NCBI RefSeq assembly: GCF_024400535.1
Contig: NZ_CP038800.1
Location: 372,001 to 436,000, forward strand
Length of the DNA stretch: 64,000 nt
Origin: Treponema denticola
Lineage (GTDB): Bacteria; Spirochaetota; Spirochaetia; Treponematales; Treponemataceae
Direction of reading: 5' to 3'
This document shows, in pieces, positions 1 to 8,568 of the stretch. Both the position numbers and the translations under genes were made by a program. The first letter of the stretch is position 1. Each line of letters starts with the position of its first letter. Under the pieces are notes generated by a model. It made no database searches. It was not told the origin of the DNA and saw only the letters and a program-made list of their open reading frames with translations.

Positions 1-54
1 GGCGGAGCTCCCGGAGGAGGCGGAGCACCAATGGGCGGCCCGCCTCCGATGTAA
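1..54 (+). CDS. C-terminal tail of an upstream gene (partial), possibly an efflux adaptor
   Basis: The window opens inside a reading frame that ends at TAA 52-54. The visible 17 residues are almost all Gly, Pro and Ala with two Met. The gene lies directly before a MacB-like ATPase and permease, and in such operons the upstream gene normally encodes the HlyD/MacA-type periplasmic adaptor. That identity is inferred from position only, because no diagnostic residue is visible. The low-complexity tail would be a disordered extension. Confidence 0.45.
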   Translation, partial: GGAPGGGGAPMGGPPPM

Positions 55-102
55 TAGATGTAAAGCTTTAGCAATCGAAATTATATTATTAGGATCTGAA
101 AA

Positions 103-840
103 ATGGGTGAAACTATTATCCGTATGGAAAACGTTACAAAATTATATGAAATGGGTGAAAGCGTCGTACATGCCCTACGCGGCATAAGCTTCAGTATAGA
201 TCAGGGAGAATTTGTTTCGATAATGGGACCCTCCGGTTCCGGAAAGTCTACCTGCATGAATATGATAGGCTGTCTTGACCGGCCGACAAGCGGTATATTG
301 GAAATCGGCGGTAAAGAAACGGCAAAGATGACTGAAAAAGAACTTGCCATGCTGCGTAATAAAACGATCGGCTTTGTGTTTCAGCAGTACCATTTGCTTC
401 CGAGCATGACGGTTTTAGAAAATGTTATGCTTCCTCTGCGTTATCAGGGTGTTGAAAGAGCAAGACGCATTGCACTTGCAAAAGAAGCTTTGGAGCTTGT
501 CGATATGTGCAATAGGCTTTCTCACAGGCCTAACGAACTTTCCGGCGGGCAAAAGCAGCGTGTTGCCATTGCACGAGCAATGGTAACAAAACCGCATATT
601 ATCTTGGCCGACGAGCCGACCGGTGCTTTGGATAGTAAAACAGGTGCTCAGGTTCTTAACCTCTTTAAAAAGATAAATGAAAGCGGAACTACAATTGTCA
701 TTGTTACCCACGATCCGGGAATTGGAGCTAGTACTGATCGGTGCATAAAGATTTTTGACGGAAATATTCAGTCTGATGAACATCAGGTTCCCATTATGCC
801 TTTTAGTGAAGTATCGGATGAATCGGACGAAAAGGAATAA
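103..840 (+). CDS. ABC transporter ATP-binding protein, MacB/LolD type
   Basis: This is a 245-residue cytoplasmic ATPase. Walker A (GPSGSGKST) is at residues 42-50, a Q-loop Gln at about 94, the signature LSGGQ at 146-150 and Walker B ILADEP at 167-172. The H-loop His sits in the VTHD motif. All catalytic elements are intact. Family members pair with a four-helix FtsX-type permease and drive mechanotransmission, as in lipoprotein release, peptide export or tripartite efflux. The permease gene follows after 4 bases and the presumed adaptor gene precedes it. The start at 103 has an AGGA Shine-Dalgarno. The C-terminus is a short acidic tail. The substrate cannot be read from the sequence. Confidence 0.93.
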   Translation: MGETIIRMENVTKLYEMGESVVHALRGISFSIDQGEFVSIMGPSGSGKSTCMNMIGCLDRPTSGILEIGGKETAKMTEKELAMLRNKTIGFVFQQYHLLPSMTVLENVMLPLRYQGVERARRIALAKEALELVDMCNRLSHRPNELSGGQKQRVAIARAMVTKPHIILADEPTGALDSKTGAQVLNLFKKINESGTTIVIVTHDPGIGASTDRCIKIFDGNIQSDEHQVPIMPFSEVSDESDEKE

Positions 841-844
841 AGCA

Positions 845-2038
845 ATGTTTGAAGATTTTACTAACGCTCTCCAGAATTTTAGAAGGCAAAAAACGCGCAC
901 GATTCTTTCATTGCTCGGTGTTATTATCGGCGTCGCTTCGGTAATCGTTATTACCAGCATGGGAAGCAGTTCCACTCAAGAAATAAAAAACACCTTTGGA
1001 ACATCAGGTCTCGATGTCGTAAGCATTTCATCCGGTTTTATGCGCCGAGGGGCAAGTTCCGCTTCGATTAACTTCAACGAAACATTTAGAAAGGATCTTT
1101 TTGATAACGTAAATCACATAAAAAAAATTTGGTATAAAAATTCTCTGAATGTATCGCTATCCTATGGCGAGACAAGCTCGACAACAAATTGTACTGCTAT
1201 AGAACAAGGATATCTTGAAATGTACGGAATACAGCTTGAATCGGGAAGATTTTTTACGGTTACGGAAGATTATTACGGTATGCAAAAAATCATTCTCGGT
1301 AAAACGATTGCAGATGCCCTTTTCCCTTCAGGAGATGCCGTCGGCAAATATATTCTTGCAGCATCTAATAATATTTCCTTCAGTTTTGAAGTGATAGGCG
1401 TATTAAAAGAGCAAACATCCGGTATGGAACAGACGAGTAATGGGGCCTATATTCCGCGCGGATTTTATGCAAAAAAAATCGTGCCGAACCCAAGCGCCTC
1501 TACTGTCATAGTTCAGGCCGAAAGTTCCGAATATGCTACCGAACTTGCAAGCTCATTAGAGGAGTACTGCGCCGAATTAAGCGGCTCTACATACTCGGTA
1601 AACGTTATGTCTATGCAAACAATGATCGATCAGATGAACGAAATAATGACTACTATGAGCGTCATGCTCAGTGCTATTGCTGCAATTTCACTGCTCGTAG
1701 GAGGAATAGGTATAATGAACATTATGATTGTTACGGTTACAGAGCGGCGTCAGGAAATCGGCATACGAAAAGCTCTTGGTGCAAGTCCTGCAGACATAAG
1801 GCGGCAGTTTCTTGTAGAGTCCGCGGCAATTACACTCATCGGAGGAATATCGGGAATACTTACCGGCATCGCAATAAGCATAGCCGTAGAATACGTAAGG
1901 GGCCAATCATTCATCGTAAGCACGGGAGCATGCGCTATCTCATTTGTGTTTTCGGTGTTTGTGGGAATTTTTTTCGGCATGAATCCGGCTTCAAGAGCTG
2001 CAAAGCTCGATCCTGTTCTGGCTTTGGCCGGCGAATAA
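845..2038 (+). CDS. ABC transporter permease, MacB/FtsX family
   Basis: This is a 397-residue inner-membrane protein. The N-terminal segment carries the first transmembrane helix (about residues 19-41), then a MacB-like periplasmic domain of about 220 residues. Three helices follow in a C-terminal FtsX domain, with the family motif GGIGIMNIM and the RRQEIGIRKALGA coupling segment. The frame stays open upstream to 755, but the start at 845 is chosen because AAGGAA lies just before it and the N-terminus then matches the family (FEDFTNALQNFRRQKTRT). It overlaps no neighbour and forms an operon with the ATPase. It is likely the membrane half of a tripartite efflux or lipoprotein/peptide export pump. 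Confidence 0.9.
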   Translation: MFEDFTNALQNFRRQKTRTILSLLGVIIGVASVIVITSMGSSSTQEIKNTFGTSGLDVVSISSGFMRRGASSASINFNETFRKDLFDNVNHIKKIWYKNSLNVSLSYGETSSTTNCTAIEQGYLEMYGIQLESGRFFTVTEDYYGMQKIILGKTIADALFPSGDAVGKYILAASNNISFSFEVIGVLKEQTSGMEQTSNGAYIPRGFYAKKIVPNPSASTVIVQAESSEYATELASSLEEYCAELSGSTYSVNVMSMQTMIDQMNEIMTTMSVMLSAIAAISLLVGGIGIMNIMIVTVTERRQEIGIRKALGASPADIRRQFLVESAAITLIGGISGILTGIAISIAVEYVRGQSFIVSTGACAISFVFSVFVGIFFGMNPASRAAKLDPVLALAGE

Positions 2039-2050
2039 ACAAAAATACGG

Positions 2051-2187
2051 CAAATGATTATACATTTCCATTCGGGATATATGACAATGAAACATCGGTC
2101 GGATTTTTGATGATCGGTTTTGATGTCCATGACTATTGGATTGATGTACCTGAAATAGCAAAATGTTGGATAATATTATATCGCTTT
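2051..2187 (+). pseudogene. Fragment of a GNAT acetyltransferase gene
   Basis: About 115 bases from 2051 match 4740-4853 in the intact acetyltransferase gene with only a handful of substitutions. After 2163 the match survives only with small gaps. The fragment covers roughly codons 44-85 of the intact gene and has no start codon. It begins 13 bases after the permease stop codon. It looks like a partial duplicate that ends or decays after the segment matching Ala80-Lys81 of the intact copy. The two copies bracket the two accessory genes at 2335-4586. Confidence 0.75.
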
Positions 2188-2253
2188 TAAGGCTTCTTTT
2201 CTACTGTTAGATTTCCATCTCTCCCCCTTAAAAATGATAAGGAAAAATGATAC

Positions 2254-2331
2254 AATCAACATACCCCGACGCAGAGCGTTGCCGAAAAACGGCTGGTATT
2301 AAACCCTCCGCACGAATAAAAAAAGGAATGG
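2254..2331. repeat. Left-edge copy of a 60-78 bp island repeat
   Basis: This segment aligns with 19665-19725 at the other end of the accessory island. Shared blocks are AATCAACA, CCCCGAYGCAGAGCRT, GGTATTAA and GCACRAATAAAAAAA, ending in ATGG. The left copy has about 11 extra bases in the middle (a CCGAAAAACGG mini-hairpin), so its long stem is broken. The end of the repeat supplies the AAGGA-like ribosome site of the gene at 2335. Whether it is a mobile or recombination site is not shown. Confidence 0.6.
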
Positions 2332-2334
2332 AAT

Positions 2335-3318
2335 ATGAACGGAAAAAATATCGGCCGAACTGTATCGTGGGTGTACTACAAAGACGAAAAACTCATAGGC
2401 GGGTCGGCATTTGATATACAACTCTTTCGGCAGATATTGGAAAACAACGCAAAGTTTTCGAGTCAAGCTCAAGAAATGATGGAGACACAAATTAAAGCAC
2501 AAAATATTTATGATTGTATTTCACTCAAAAGCTCAAAATACACCAATCGCTTTTACGAAAATGGCGGGCACAGAGCATTTATACCCGAAAGTATCTGTAT
2601 GGTTGATTATTGTGAAGATGAGATCTTTGCCGTTGTGAGAATCGGAGATCGTTGTGAAATTGTTTCTTATGATTATGACATCACAGGCGAGGCAGGACAA
2701 GAGTGGTTCAATTTTATAGGGAAGAACAAGCCTATTTTTGATAAAAAAAACATTGAGAATATAAAAACGGTTTTAACACAATACGGACAACTGCAAATAA
2801 AAATACTTGAAGAAGAAGACAGACGTATTTGGGAGGAAAAAGGAAAACTTGCTTGCCGGAACAAAAGCTTACCTGCCGATACGGAACAAACTTTTTTATC
2901 GCTTTGCAAATTACTCGGCATATCTCCGCAAAAAGCCAAGAAAATATATCATACAGCATTGGAGCAAGAAGATATTTGTGTCTCTTTGATAAACGATTTT
3001 ATAGATTTGAACTATTTGGCAATGTTCGATTGGAAGGCGGATGTGGGAGATATTGTATACGGTTACAATCTATTAGCAAAAAAGATAAAAGCGAATATGC
3101 TTCACTTGGATAAAGATACGGAATTTGAACCGCCGGAAGTTTTCCGTAGGCTTGCTGCGATGAGTGACAAGGTATTATATCTTATCGACACAAATAGCGA
3201 TTGCTACATTTTAGGTTTGTCAGATAAAGAAAATAGAGAAAAAATCATAAATGCTTATAAACAACTGTTCAGCCTGCTTCAATCTGAGAATACGATTGAA
3301 ATTGTGAACACTCTGTAA
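2335..3318 (+). CDS. Hypothetical protein in accessory island
   Basis: This is a 327-residue, probably cytoplasmic protein with no signal peptide or transmembrane helix. I do not recognise the family. The C-terminal part, from about residue 195, is helical and ends in a segment like LYLIDTNSDCYILGLSDKEN. That pattern recalls the C-terminal strand-helix unit of DUF6630/immunity-like proteins, but only weakly. AAGGAATGG upstream of the ATG is contributed by the left-edge island repeat. It is followed after 176 bases by the DUF7738/DUF6892-like gene in the same direction. Given its neighbours it may be an orphan immunity protein, but this is inference from context. Confidence 0.7.
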   Translation: MNGKNIGRTVSWVYYKDEKLIGGSAFDIQLFRQILENNAKFSSQAQEMMETQIKAQNIYDCISLKSSKYTNRFYENGGHRAFIPESICMVDYCEDEIFAVVRIGDRCEIVSYDYDITGEAGQEWFNFIGKNKPIFDKKNIENIKTVLTQYGQLQIKILEEEDRRIWEEKGKLACRNKSLPADTEQTFLSLCKLLGISPQKAKKIYHTALEQEDICVSLINDFIDLNYLAMFDWKADVGDIVYGYNLLAKKIKANMLHLDKDTEFEPPEVFRRLAAMSDKVLYLIDTNSDCYILGLSDKENREKIINAYKQLFSLLQSENTIEIVNTL

Positions 3319-3494
3319 TCAAGGGAAAAATGAAACAAGTAATTGCATTTTGTATATTTATATTAACTTCTTTTACACTATCTGCCGATGAAGAGGATCG
3401 AGTTATGACTATTTCAAAACAATGTATCATAAACCCTGACGGTATTGTGTCAATAGAGCTATTAAAGAAATATTATATGGTAAGGAGATATAAA

Positions 3495-4586
3495 ATGAGT
3501 ATTATAAAAAGCAAGGAATCGAACAAACAGGATAAACAACCGGCCATGCCGCAACAGAAACTTCATATCAATTTAACTAAAAACGGTTTGTATATTAATG
3601 ATGAGTTTATTGAAAACCTATCAATAGATATTCTTGCGGAGAAATTCGGTGAATATAGAAAAGTATTGCGTAAGCCGCCTGATGGAACAGTAAGTAAAGA
3701 TGATTTAGAGGAAATATATATCTGGGATAATATGGGAATAAAAAGTTTTGTTTCCAAAGGACGTATCAGCGAACTAGACATAAGAATATGTGAAGATAAG
3801 GAATGGGAGAAAAAAGTAAAATTTTCGTTTTTCGATGTAAATCCCAAGCAGGTGTTTCCCGGGATTTTTACGATAAACGGTAAAACTATTTTGGAAGCTA
3901 TACCTCAAAAAACATTGAGAGAAGCTTATATATTTTTAGAAATGAAAGTGGGAAACTGGAAAATAAATTGCTCATTGTCGAGCAAATTAAACTCGGTTCT
4001 GGACGCAATATCTTTTCAGGAGCGTTTGAGAAAATCAAAAACCGATGAGATAGCCGATTTGGTACGTGCCGAACCTGAACCTATACGGGATATAAGTTTT
4101 TGGTATAAACCGCCGAGGGTGTCAAGCGGTAAATGGAAACAGCCAAAGGCAGAAGGTAAAGTACTGACATTTACAAACTTCAATTTTAAACTTGCTGTTA
4201 TCCAAGAGTTGATGTATGAACAAGAACTGCTTAAACCGAAATTTGATGTATATGATTTTTGTAATGATTATGCAAAAAAAGAAATAGATCCCGATGATTA
4301 CTACGATAAAATGATACCTGAAGTAAAAAGCTGGTTTCAGCAATTGGAAATTCCTGCTGAATTGGCTCCAAAGGTAACACAGCTGTTTCTTGATGGCGGA
4401 AATGAAATTAATATGCAGCTTATTCCGCAATGGGATGGCGAAGATAATTTATTTGATATTAAATCTATTTCTGATGAGGAGTTGGCACAGTTTCCAAACT
4501 TAAAACTTATTGACGGCACAGTTATTTATATTTCTGAAAAAGCAAAGAAAAAACTTATCGAGAAAGGAATTAATATTGCAGAATAA
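3495..4586 (+). CDS. DUF7738/DUF6892-like two-domain protein
   Basis: From ATG 3495 this encodes 363 residues. The N-terminal half (KNGLYINDEF ... YIWDNMGIKSF ... FPGIFTINGK) resembles DUF7738. The C-terminal half (TFTNFNFKLAVIQELMYEQ ... WDGEDNLFDI) resembles DUF6892. Both assignments come from memory of family patterns. The start at 3495 is preferred because AAGGAG lies 6 bases before it. The frame is open to an earlier ATG at 3330, which would add 55 residues beginning with a signal-peptide-like stretch (MKQVIAFCIFILTSFTLS) and has its own weaker AAGGG site. If 3330 is used the protein would be exported, which is unexpected for these domains. The extension may be a fused remnant of another gene. 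Confidence 0.75.
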   Translation: MSIIKSKESNKQDKQPAMPQQKLHINLTKNGLYINDEFIENLSIDILAEKFGEYRKVLRKPPDGTVSKDDLEEIYIWDNMGIKSFVSKGRISELDIRICEDKEWEKKVKFSFFDVNPKQVFPGIFTINGKTILEAIPQKTLREAYIFLEMKVGNWKINCSLSSKLNSVLDAISFQERLRKSKTDEIADLVRAEPEPIRDISFWYKPPRVSSGKWKQPKAEGKVLTFTNFNFKLAVIQELMYEQELLKPKFDVYDFCNDYAKKEIDPDDYYDKMIPEVKSWFQQLEIPAELAPKVTQLFLDGGNEINMQLIPQWDGEDNLFDIKSISDEELAQFPNLKLIDGTVIYISEKAKKKLIEKGINIAE

Positions 4587-4609
4587 ATTTAAGTCATAAA
4601 GGATATAGT

Positions 4610-5092
4610 ATGCTTCATTTGGAAAAAGTAAACGGGAAAAACATTTGGGATATTCTGAAACTGCGGGTATCGAAAACACAGAAAAGCTTTGTTGCTGCCA
4701 ACGATATAAGCATCATTGAAGCCTACATTACAATCACCGCAAATGGTTATGCATTTCCATTCGGGATATATGACAATGAAACACCGGTCGGATTTTTGAT
4801 GATCGGTTTTGATGTTCATGACTATTGGATTGACGCACCTAAAATAGCAAAAGGAAATTATAATCTTTGGCGCTTGATGATTGATAAAGCGTATCAAAAC
4901 AATGGATTTGGAAAAGAAGCAGTTAAATTGGCTCTAGATTTTATTAAGACTTTTCCTTGCGGAAAAGCTGAATATTGTTGGTTGTCTTATGAACCTGAAA
5001 ATCAAGTTGCGCGTAAACTATATAGCTCATTCGGTTTTGTTGAAACAGGAGATATGGATGGAGAAGAACTTATCGCAGCGTTAAAGCTATGA
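4610..5092 (+). CDS. GNAT family N-acetyltransferase
   Basis: This 160-residue single GNAT domain should transfer an acetyl group from acetyl-CoA to an amine. The acetyl-CoA pyrophosphate-binding motif A is visible as Q96-N-N-G-F-G101. It is followed by the helix with KEAVKLALDFI and the C-terminal motif B region ENQVARKLYSSFGFVETG. The overall pattern is closest to the BltD/PaiA diamine/spermidine acetyltransferases, so a polyamine substrate is possible but unproven. The AAGGA ribosome site fits the start. A partial duplicate of its middle lies at 2051-2187. The next gene is convergent, on the minus strand. Confidence 0.88.
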   Translation: MLHLEKVNGKNIWDILKLRVSKTQKSFVAANDISIIEAYITITANGYAFPFGIYDNETPVGFLMIGFDVHDYWIDAPKIAKGNYNLWRLMIDKAYQNNGFGKEAVKLALDFIKTFPCGKAEYCWLSYEPENQVARKLYSSFGFVETGDMDGEELIAALKL

Positions 5093-5148
5093 TATAAAAG
5101 AGATGTAAGATTATAAAATACATGGTTTATTATAACGACTGAGCGCTC

Positions 5149-6174
5149 TCATTCATTCCAATCACGTGCTATTTCGGTTGAAATCTCAAAGCCTGTCATA
5201 CTATTGCTTTCATTAAAATGAATATAAGCAAAGTATTCATTCCAAAAGAGATGATCGCTTCCGGTTGACCATTTAATGCCGTAGTGCAGCTGAGTTATGT
5301 CTCTCGTATTTCTTGGCGGTACTAACCACAGTTTTTTATCGAATGTTTCTTGCAATGTTTCTTGTTGCAATGGAACGAGCAGCTCAACATCATCAAGACA
5401 ATAACGAATTGAATTTTCTCTTGCATCGGAAATGCAGTATTCATCAAGTTTTAAATGAATGATTTTACAGTCTTCTAATACCGTATCCTTTTTTTTATGA
5501 CCGTAAAGACCGATGCTCCCGATCACAAAGCCGTCTTTTACAAGAAGATAATTAGCATAAGGTATAGCAGTATTATTTCTTCGGAATCCTTTTTCAACGA
5601 GAATACTTCTATCGGCAGGATACTTTTTAAAAGCACCGCAAGAAAGCAGTTTTTTATAATCTCTGCCGGAAGGATTATCATGTTTTACATATATGTCGAA
5701 TCCGTCTGCAACTATATCGGCAACAGTTGTATATGCCATCTTAATCTTTGTGTTGTTAATCGTAAAAACCGGAGCCCTCACCGGAACACTGATTATGATA
5801 TATACCAAAAACATATAAAGTGAAAATATTGCGACAGCCATAAATATAAAAATACTTCTTCCGGTACGCTTTCGTGCATTAAAAAGAGCCATAACCGGAG
5901 GCAGGAGGATAGCTGTTGCCAAATTAGAAAATCCTGAGCCTCCCTTTTTTATCACCTGTAAGGCAAATAATACCGCCCCAAGTATGACAGATGCATATAC
6001 CAAAAATTCACTGAATCTCATTTTTGTAGTATCGGTCTGTTTGTTTACAGGTTCTTCCATTAGTGATTTTCCACCGGAAACGGTTCGTTTCATATAAATA
6101 TACATTCCGAAGATAACCGTTAAAAAAATAAGTCCTGAAACGGAAAGCAGTAAAATAAAAATTAATCTTCCCAA
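5149..6174 (-). CDS. Hypothetical membrane protein, four N-terminal helices
   Basis: This encodes 341 residues if started at TTG 6174. That codon has AAGGAG seven bases upstream, right after the stop codon of the preceding gene. Continuing the open frame up to 6333 would force a long overlap with that gene. Four hydrophobic segments occupy roughly residues 4-27, 50-70, 77-95 and 105-128. They are followed by a soluble C-terminal region of about 200 residues ending in a beta-rich segment (WLVPPRNTRDITQLHYGIKW). I do not recognise the family. Its neighbours are ParB-like and SMI1-like proteins. Confidence 0.7.
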   Translation of the reverse strand: MGRLIFILLLSVSGLIFLTVIFGMYIYMKRTVSGGKSLMEEPVNKQTDTTKMRFSEFLVYASVILGAVLFALQVIKKGGSGFSNLATAILLPPVMALFNARKRTGRSIFIFMAVAIFSLYMFLVYIIISVPVRAPVFTINNTKIKMAYTTVADIVADGFDIYVKHDNPSGRDYKKLLSCGAFKKYPADRSILVEKGFRRNNTAIPYANYLLVKDGFVIGSIGLYGHKKKDTVLEDCKIIHLKLDEYCISDARENSIRYCLDDVELLVPLQQETLQETFDKKLWLVPPRNTRDITQLHYGIKWSTGSDHLFWNEYFAYIHFNESNSMTGFEISTEIARDWNE

Positions 6175-6193
6175 TCTATCGTCTCCTTTTAGT

Positions 6194-6802
6194 TTATGAT
6201 TTTCTACCAAACATTTTGTCGCAGAACGCATTCCAACATATTTCATATTCTTCTTGAGATACCAACTGCAAATCGGACGGGCGATAAATACATCTTTTTT
6301 CCGCCTCTTCAACAAATCGCCAAATCCAGTCATCTGTATCAGAGATTACGGCATAAACCGTTTCCCATCCTTGTTCATGTGCCAGATATATACGGGTATG
6401 CCCGTCCAATGAAATATAGCGGTCATTCATCCGAATTACCGGAACTACAATGTCTTCCGCTTTTTGAATAAAAGAACGGATAGCCTGAAGTTTTTGTCTG
6501 CTCACATAAAACTGCGAAGGGTGAATTAGATTCAACGGCAGGCTAAATTGTTTTTGTGGAAGAAATTTTAAAATCGTTGTTCCATCAGAATTTATGAACC
6601 GTGAAATGTGGGGAGCGTGAAAACGGAATTCCTCTGCTAAGGATAAATATTTTTCAGAGTCTTTTCCGCGAATTACCGCACATTCCGAATCTATAATCTC
6701 AACTTCGTACGGTTCGCTATCAATCTCATAGGCACCATGCTGAAACAATACAGTCTTTGAGAATCTTTTGTCATTATATCTATCTATGCGTTTTATGTTC
6801 AT
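6194..6802 (-). CDS. ParB/sulfiredoxin-fold nuclease-like domain protein
   Basis: This is a 202-residue protein from ATG 6802. The centre contains LQAIRSFIQ ... VVPVIRMNDRYISLDGHTR, followed by an IYLAHEQGW segment. This is the 'x-DGHTR' loop typical of ParB N-terminal/Srx-like nucleotide-binding domains found in stand-alone immunity-type and DNA-related proteins. There is no helix-turn-helix domain as in true partition ParB. The open frame continues upstream, but the sequence before 6802 is better read in another frame as a small peptide (6780-6884). The ribosome site is weak (A-rich). It is immediately followed by the four-helix membrane protein gene. Confidence 0.65.
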   Translation of the reverse strand: MNIKRIDRYNDKRFSKTVLFQHGAYEIDSEPYEVEIIDSECAVIRGKDSEKYLSLAEEFRFHAPHISRFINSDGTTILKFLPQKQFSLPLNLIHPSQFYVSRQKLQAIRSFIQKAEDIVVPVIRMNDRYISLDGHTRIYLAHEQGWETVYAVISDTDDWIWRFVEEAEKRCIYRPSDLQLVSQEEYEICWNAFCDKMFGRKS

Positions 6803-6884
6803 TGAGTTTTTTCTTTTTAGGTTTTGGGTCAGGCAGTTCATCAAACATAGCTTTGCTGTCCATATCATCGCAATATTTGCGCAT
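6780..6884 (-). CDS. Possible 34-residue peptide, Lys-rich tail
   Basis: A short frame, ATG 6884 to TAG 6780, reads MRKYCDDMDSKAMFDELPD followed by a lysine/proline-rich tail. It overlaps the start of the ParB-like gene by 23 bases in a different frame, which would allow translational coupling. Its composition is protein-like, with an acidic start and basic end, but the ribosome site is weak. It could also be a gene remnant. Confidence 0.3.
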   Translation of the reverse strand: MRKYCDDMDSKAMFDELPDPKPKKKKLNEHKTHR

Positions 6885-6903
6885 AATTATTCTTATAGCC
6901 TTT

Positions 6904-7434
6904 CTATTCTCTCAGCTTGTTGATTTCTACTTTATACTCATCTTCAGATACGAATAAATTAAGAAAGTCAGAGAAACGACCCAATTCTTCAATCTCTCTA
7001 AAGAATACTTCGTGATCTGTAGTGTATACTTTGGGATTGCTAATATCTTTATCGCTTAGGCATATAAAGTAATAATTGGGATAAGAGTTGGATTCGCCAA
7101 TAATTAAAAACTCTAAATCATCACAAGGAATTACTGAGCTTACATTTTCTTTATGAATAAACCCGGAGTATTCATCATAGTCGGCTGTTCCTTTTGTGAA
7201 AGGAGTAAATTTTTCAGTTTTGTATTGTATCCTTGGATATGGGATTTCCGATTCAGGTAATATCCCTTCTGCCTTTATTCTATCGAGTAAATCATTTTCT
7301 AAGTAATCGCTAAAGTCCTGCATAAGATAACTTTTAGGTAAGCTAATGCTTTCCATATTTCGTAGCAAGTTCTCGCTTTCAAAGGCAGATTTACCGCCCA
7401 GTTTAGTGATTCTATCAATTATTCTTTTGTCCAT
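6904..7434 (-). CDS. SMI1/KNR4 (SUKH)-like protein
   Basis: This 176-residue soluble protein has a C-terminal half with the SUKH pattern. A strand FLIIGESNSYPNYYFICLSD is followed by PKVYTTDHEVF, then a helix EIEELGRFSDFLNLFV. SUKH proteins are the commonest immunity proteins of bacterial polymorphic toxin systems. They also occur as unlinked 'orphan' immunities. No toxin gene is adjacent. It is in the same orientation as the ankyrin gene upstream and the ParB-like gene downstream. The family call is by pattern, not by search. Confidence 0.65.
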   Translation of the reverse strand: MDKRIIDRITKLGGKSAFESENLLRNMESISLPKSYLMQDFSDYLENDLLDRIKAEGILPESEIPYPRIQYKTEKFTPFTKGTADYDEYSGFIHKENVSSVIPCDDLEFLIIGESNSYPNYYFICLSDKDISNPKVYTTDHEVFFREIEELGRFSDFLNLFVSEDEYKVEINKLRE

Positions 7435-7489
7435 AGTCTCCTTATATTCTCCCTTTCAGATATATATTTATCAATCTCATTATCAGTTA

Positions 7490-8554
7490 TTATTCCAAAA
7501 TCCGGTTCATATACTTTGTCATATTTTCTATAAAATCATCAAAGCCTGCCAAATCGATGAGCTCTTCATGCTCCATATCATAGCTTGAAATCTTTTTTGT
7601 TTTCGGATTCCAGACAATATAAATATGACTGTAATCTCCGAGAGAGCGGGAAAGTCTTAATAATTTTTGTCTGCCGAATTTAAATGGAATAGTATCAATC
7701 AGCTTGAAGAACTCGATATATCCAAAGTCGGAATCCGCTAAATCAAAGTGTAGGTTTTCACTATTTAAAAATTCAATTATTTTCTTTGGCAATTTATATG
7801 GTTTTAATTCATCTAATTTATTTTGTGTTTGATGAAACTCAGGCGGCTCTAATGATTTAAAATATTCTGCCATTTCCTCATCGCCTTTTTCCAAAGCTAT
7901 GCTATATGGACGCATTCCGTCTTTTTCGGCAATCGTAACATCCGCTCCATGCTTCACTAAAAATTTACACATTTCCAAATCAACATATCTTGCAGCTACA
8001 CACAACGGAGTCGATTGATCGGAATATACCATATCGGACTTATTGTAATTAATATCTGCTCCGTGTTCAATTAGAAATTCCAGAATTTTATAATTACGGT
8101 CAGAGACTGCGTGACGCAAGAGCTGTCCGCCGTATTTAGCTGCGGTATGCCCAAGTTCTTGTATAATCGAAAGATTATCAAAACGTTTACCATAGTACGC
8201 TTCTAAAAAAGCTTCCGAACCTACGTTGTTCGTTACATCTATCTTTGCTCCATGGGAAACAAGAAACCTTATTACCTCTTCATTACAATATCTCACTGCG
8301 AGAAGAAAACTTGGATGCTCCTTTGCATTGAGGTCTGCTCCTTTTTCCGTCAGCCATTTTATAGATTGAAATTTTCTCATTATCAATGCAAAATACAAAG
8401 GAGAGAGTTCGGTGTATTTGCCGACTCTGATAGCTTTGTTAAGCTTCCACCCGTTTAATAGATGTTCTTCCAATGCAGAAATATTTTCATTTAGTACATC
8501 TTTTAAAATTTGCGGTATAGATTCAAATCTGCCGATGTTTCCGATTGTTATCAT
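7490..8554 (-). CDS. Ankyrin-repeat protein with SUKH-like C-terminus
   Basis: This is a 354-residue protein. Residues about 45-235 contain ankyrin-like repeats (for example IKWLTEKGADLNAKEHPSFL, VIRFLVSHGAKIDVTNN, ILEFLIEHGADINYNK, MCKFLVKHGADVTIAEKDG). The last 95 residues (DFGYIEFFKLIDTIPFKFG ... IYIVWNPKTKKISSYDMEHEE ... FDDFIENMTKYM) have the strand and terminal helix order of SMI1/KNR4 domains. The start has AAGGA at a proper distance. Ankyrin and SUKH modules are common in immunity proteins, which fits the neighbourhood. The two-module architecture is seen; the role is inferred. Confidence 0.75.
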   Translation of the reverse strand: MITIGNIGRFESIPQILKDVLNENISALEEHLLNGWKLNKAIRVGKYTELSPLYFALIMRKFQSIKWLTEKGADLNAKEHPSFLLAVRYCNEEVIRFLVSHGAKIDVTNNVGSEAFLEAYYGKRFDNLSIIQELGHTAAKYGGQLLRHAVSDRNYKILEFLIEHGADINYNKSDMVYSDQSTPLCVAARYVDLEMCKFLVKHGADVTIAEKDGMRPYSIALEKGDEEMAEYFKSLEPPEFHQTQNKLDELKPYKLPKKIIEFLNSENLHFDLADSDFGYIEFFKLIDTIPFKFGRQKLLRLSRSLGDYSHIYIVWNPKTKKISSYDMEHEELIDLAGFDDFIENMTKYMNRILE

Positions 8555-8568
8555 ACTTAAATCCTTGT

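Noticed and set aside
415-975. Long antisense frame over the ATPase gene (186 codons)
   Set aside because: It lies wholly opposite a conserved ABC ATPase and permease start, and its translation has no family features. Long antisense frames recur throughout the window.
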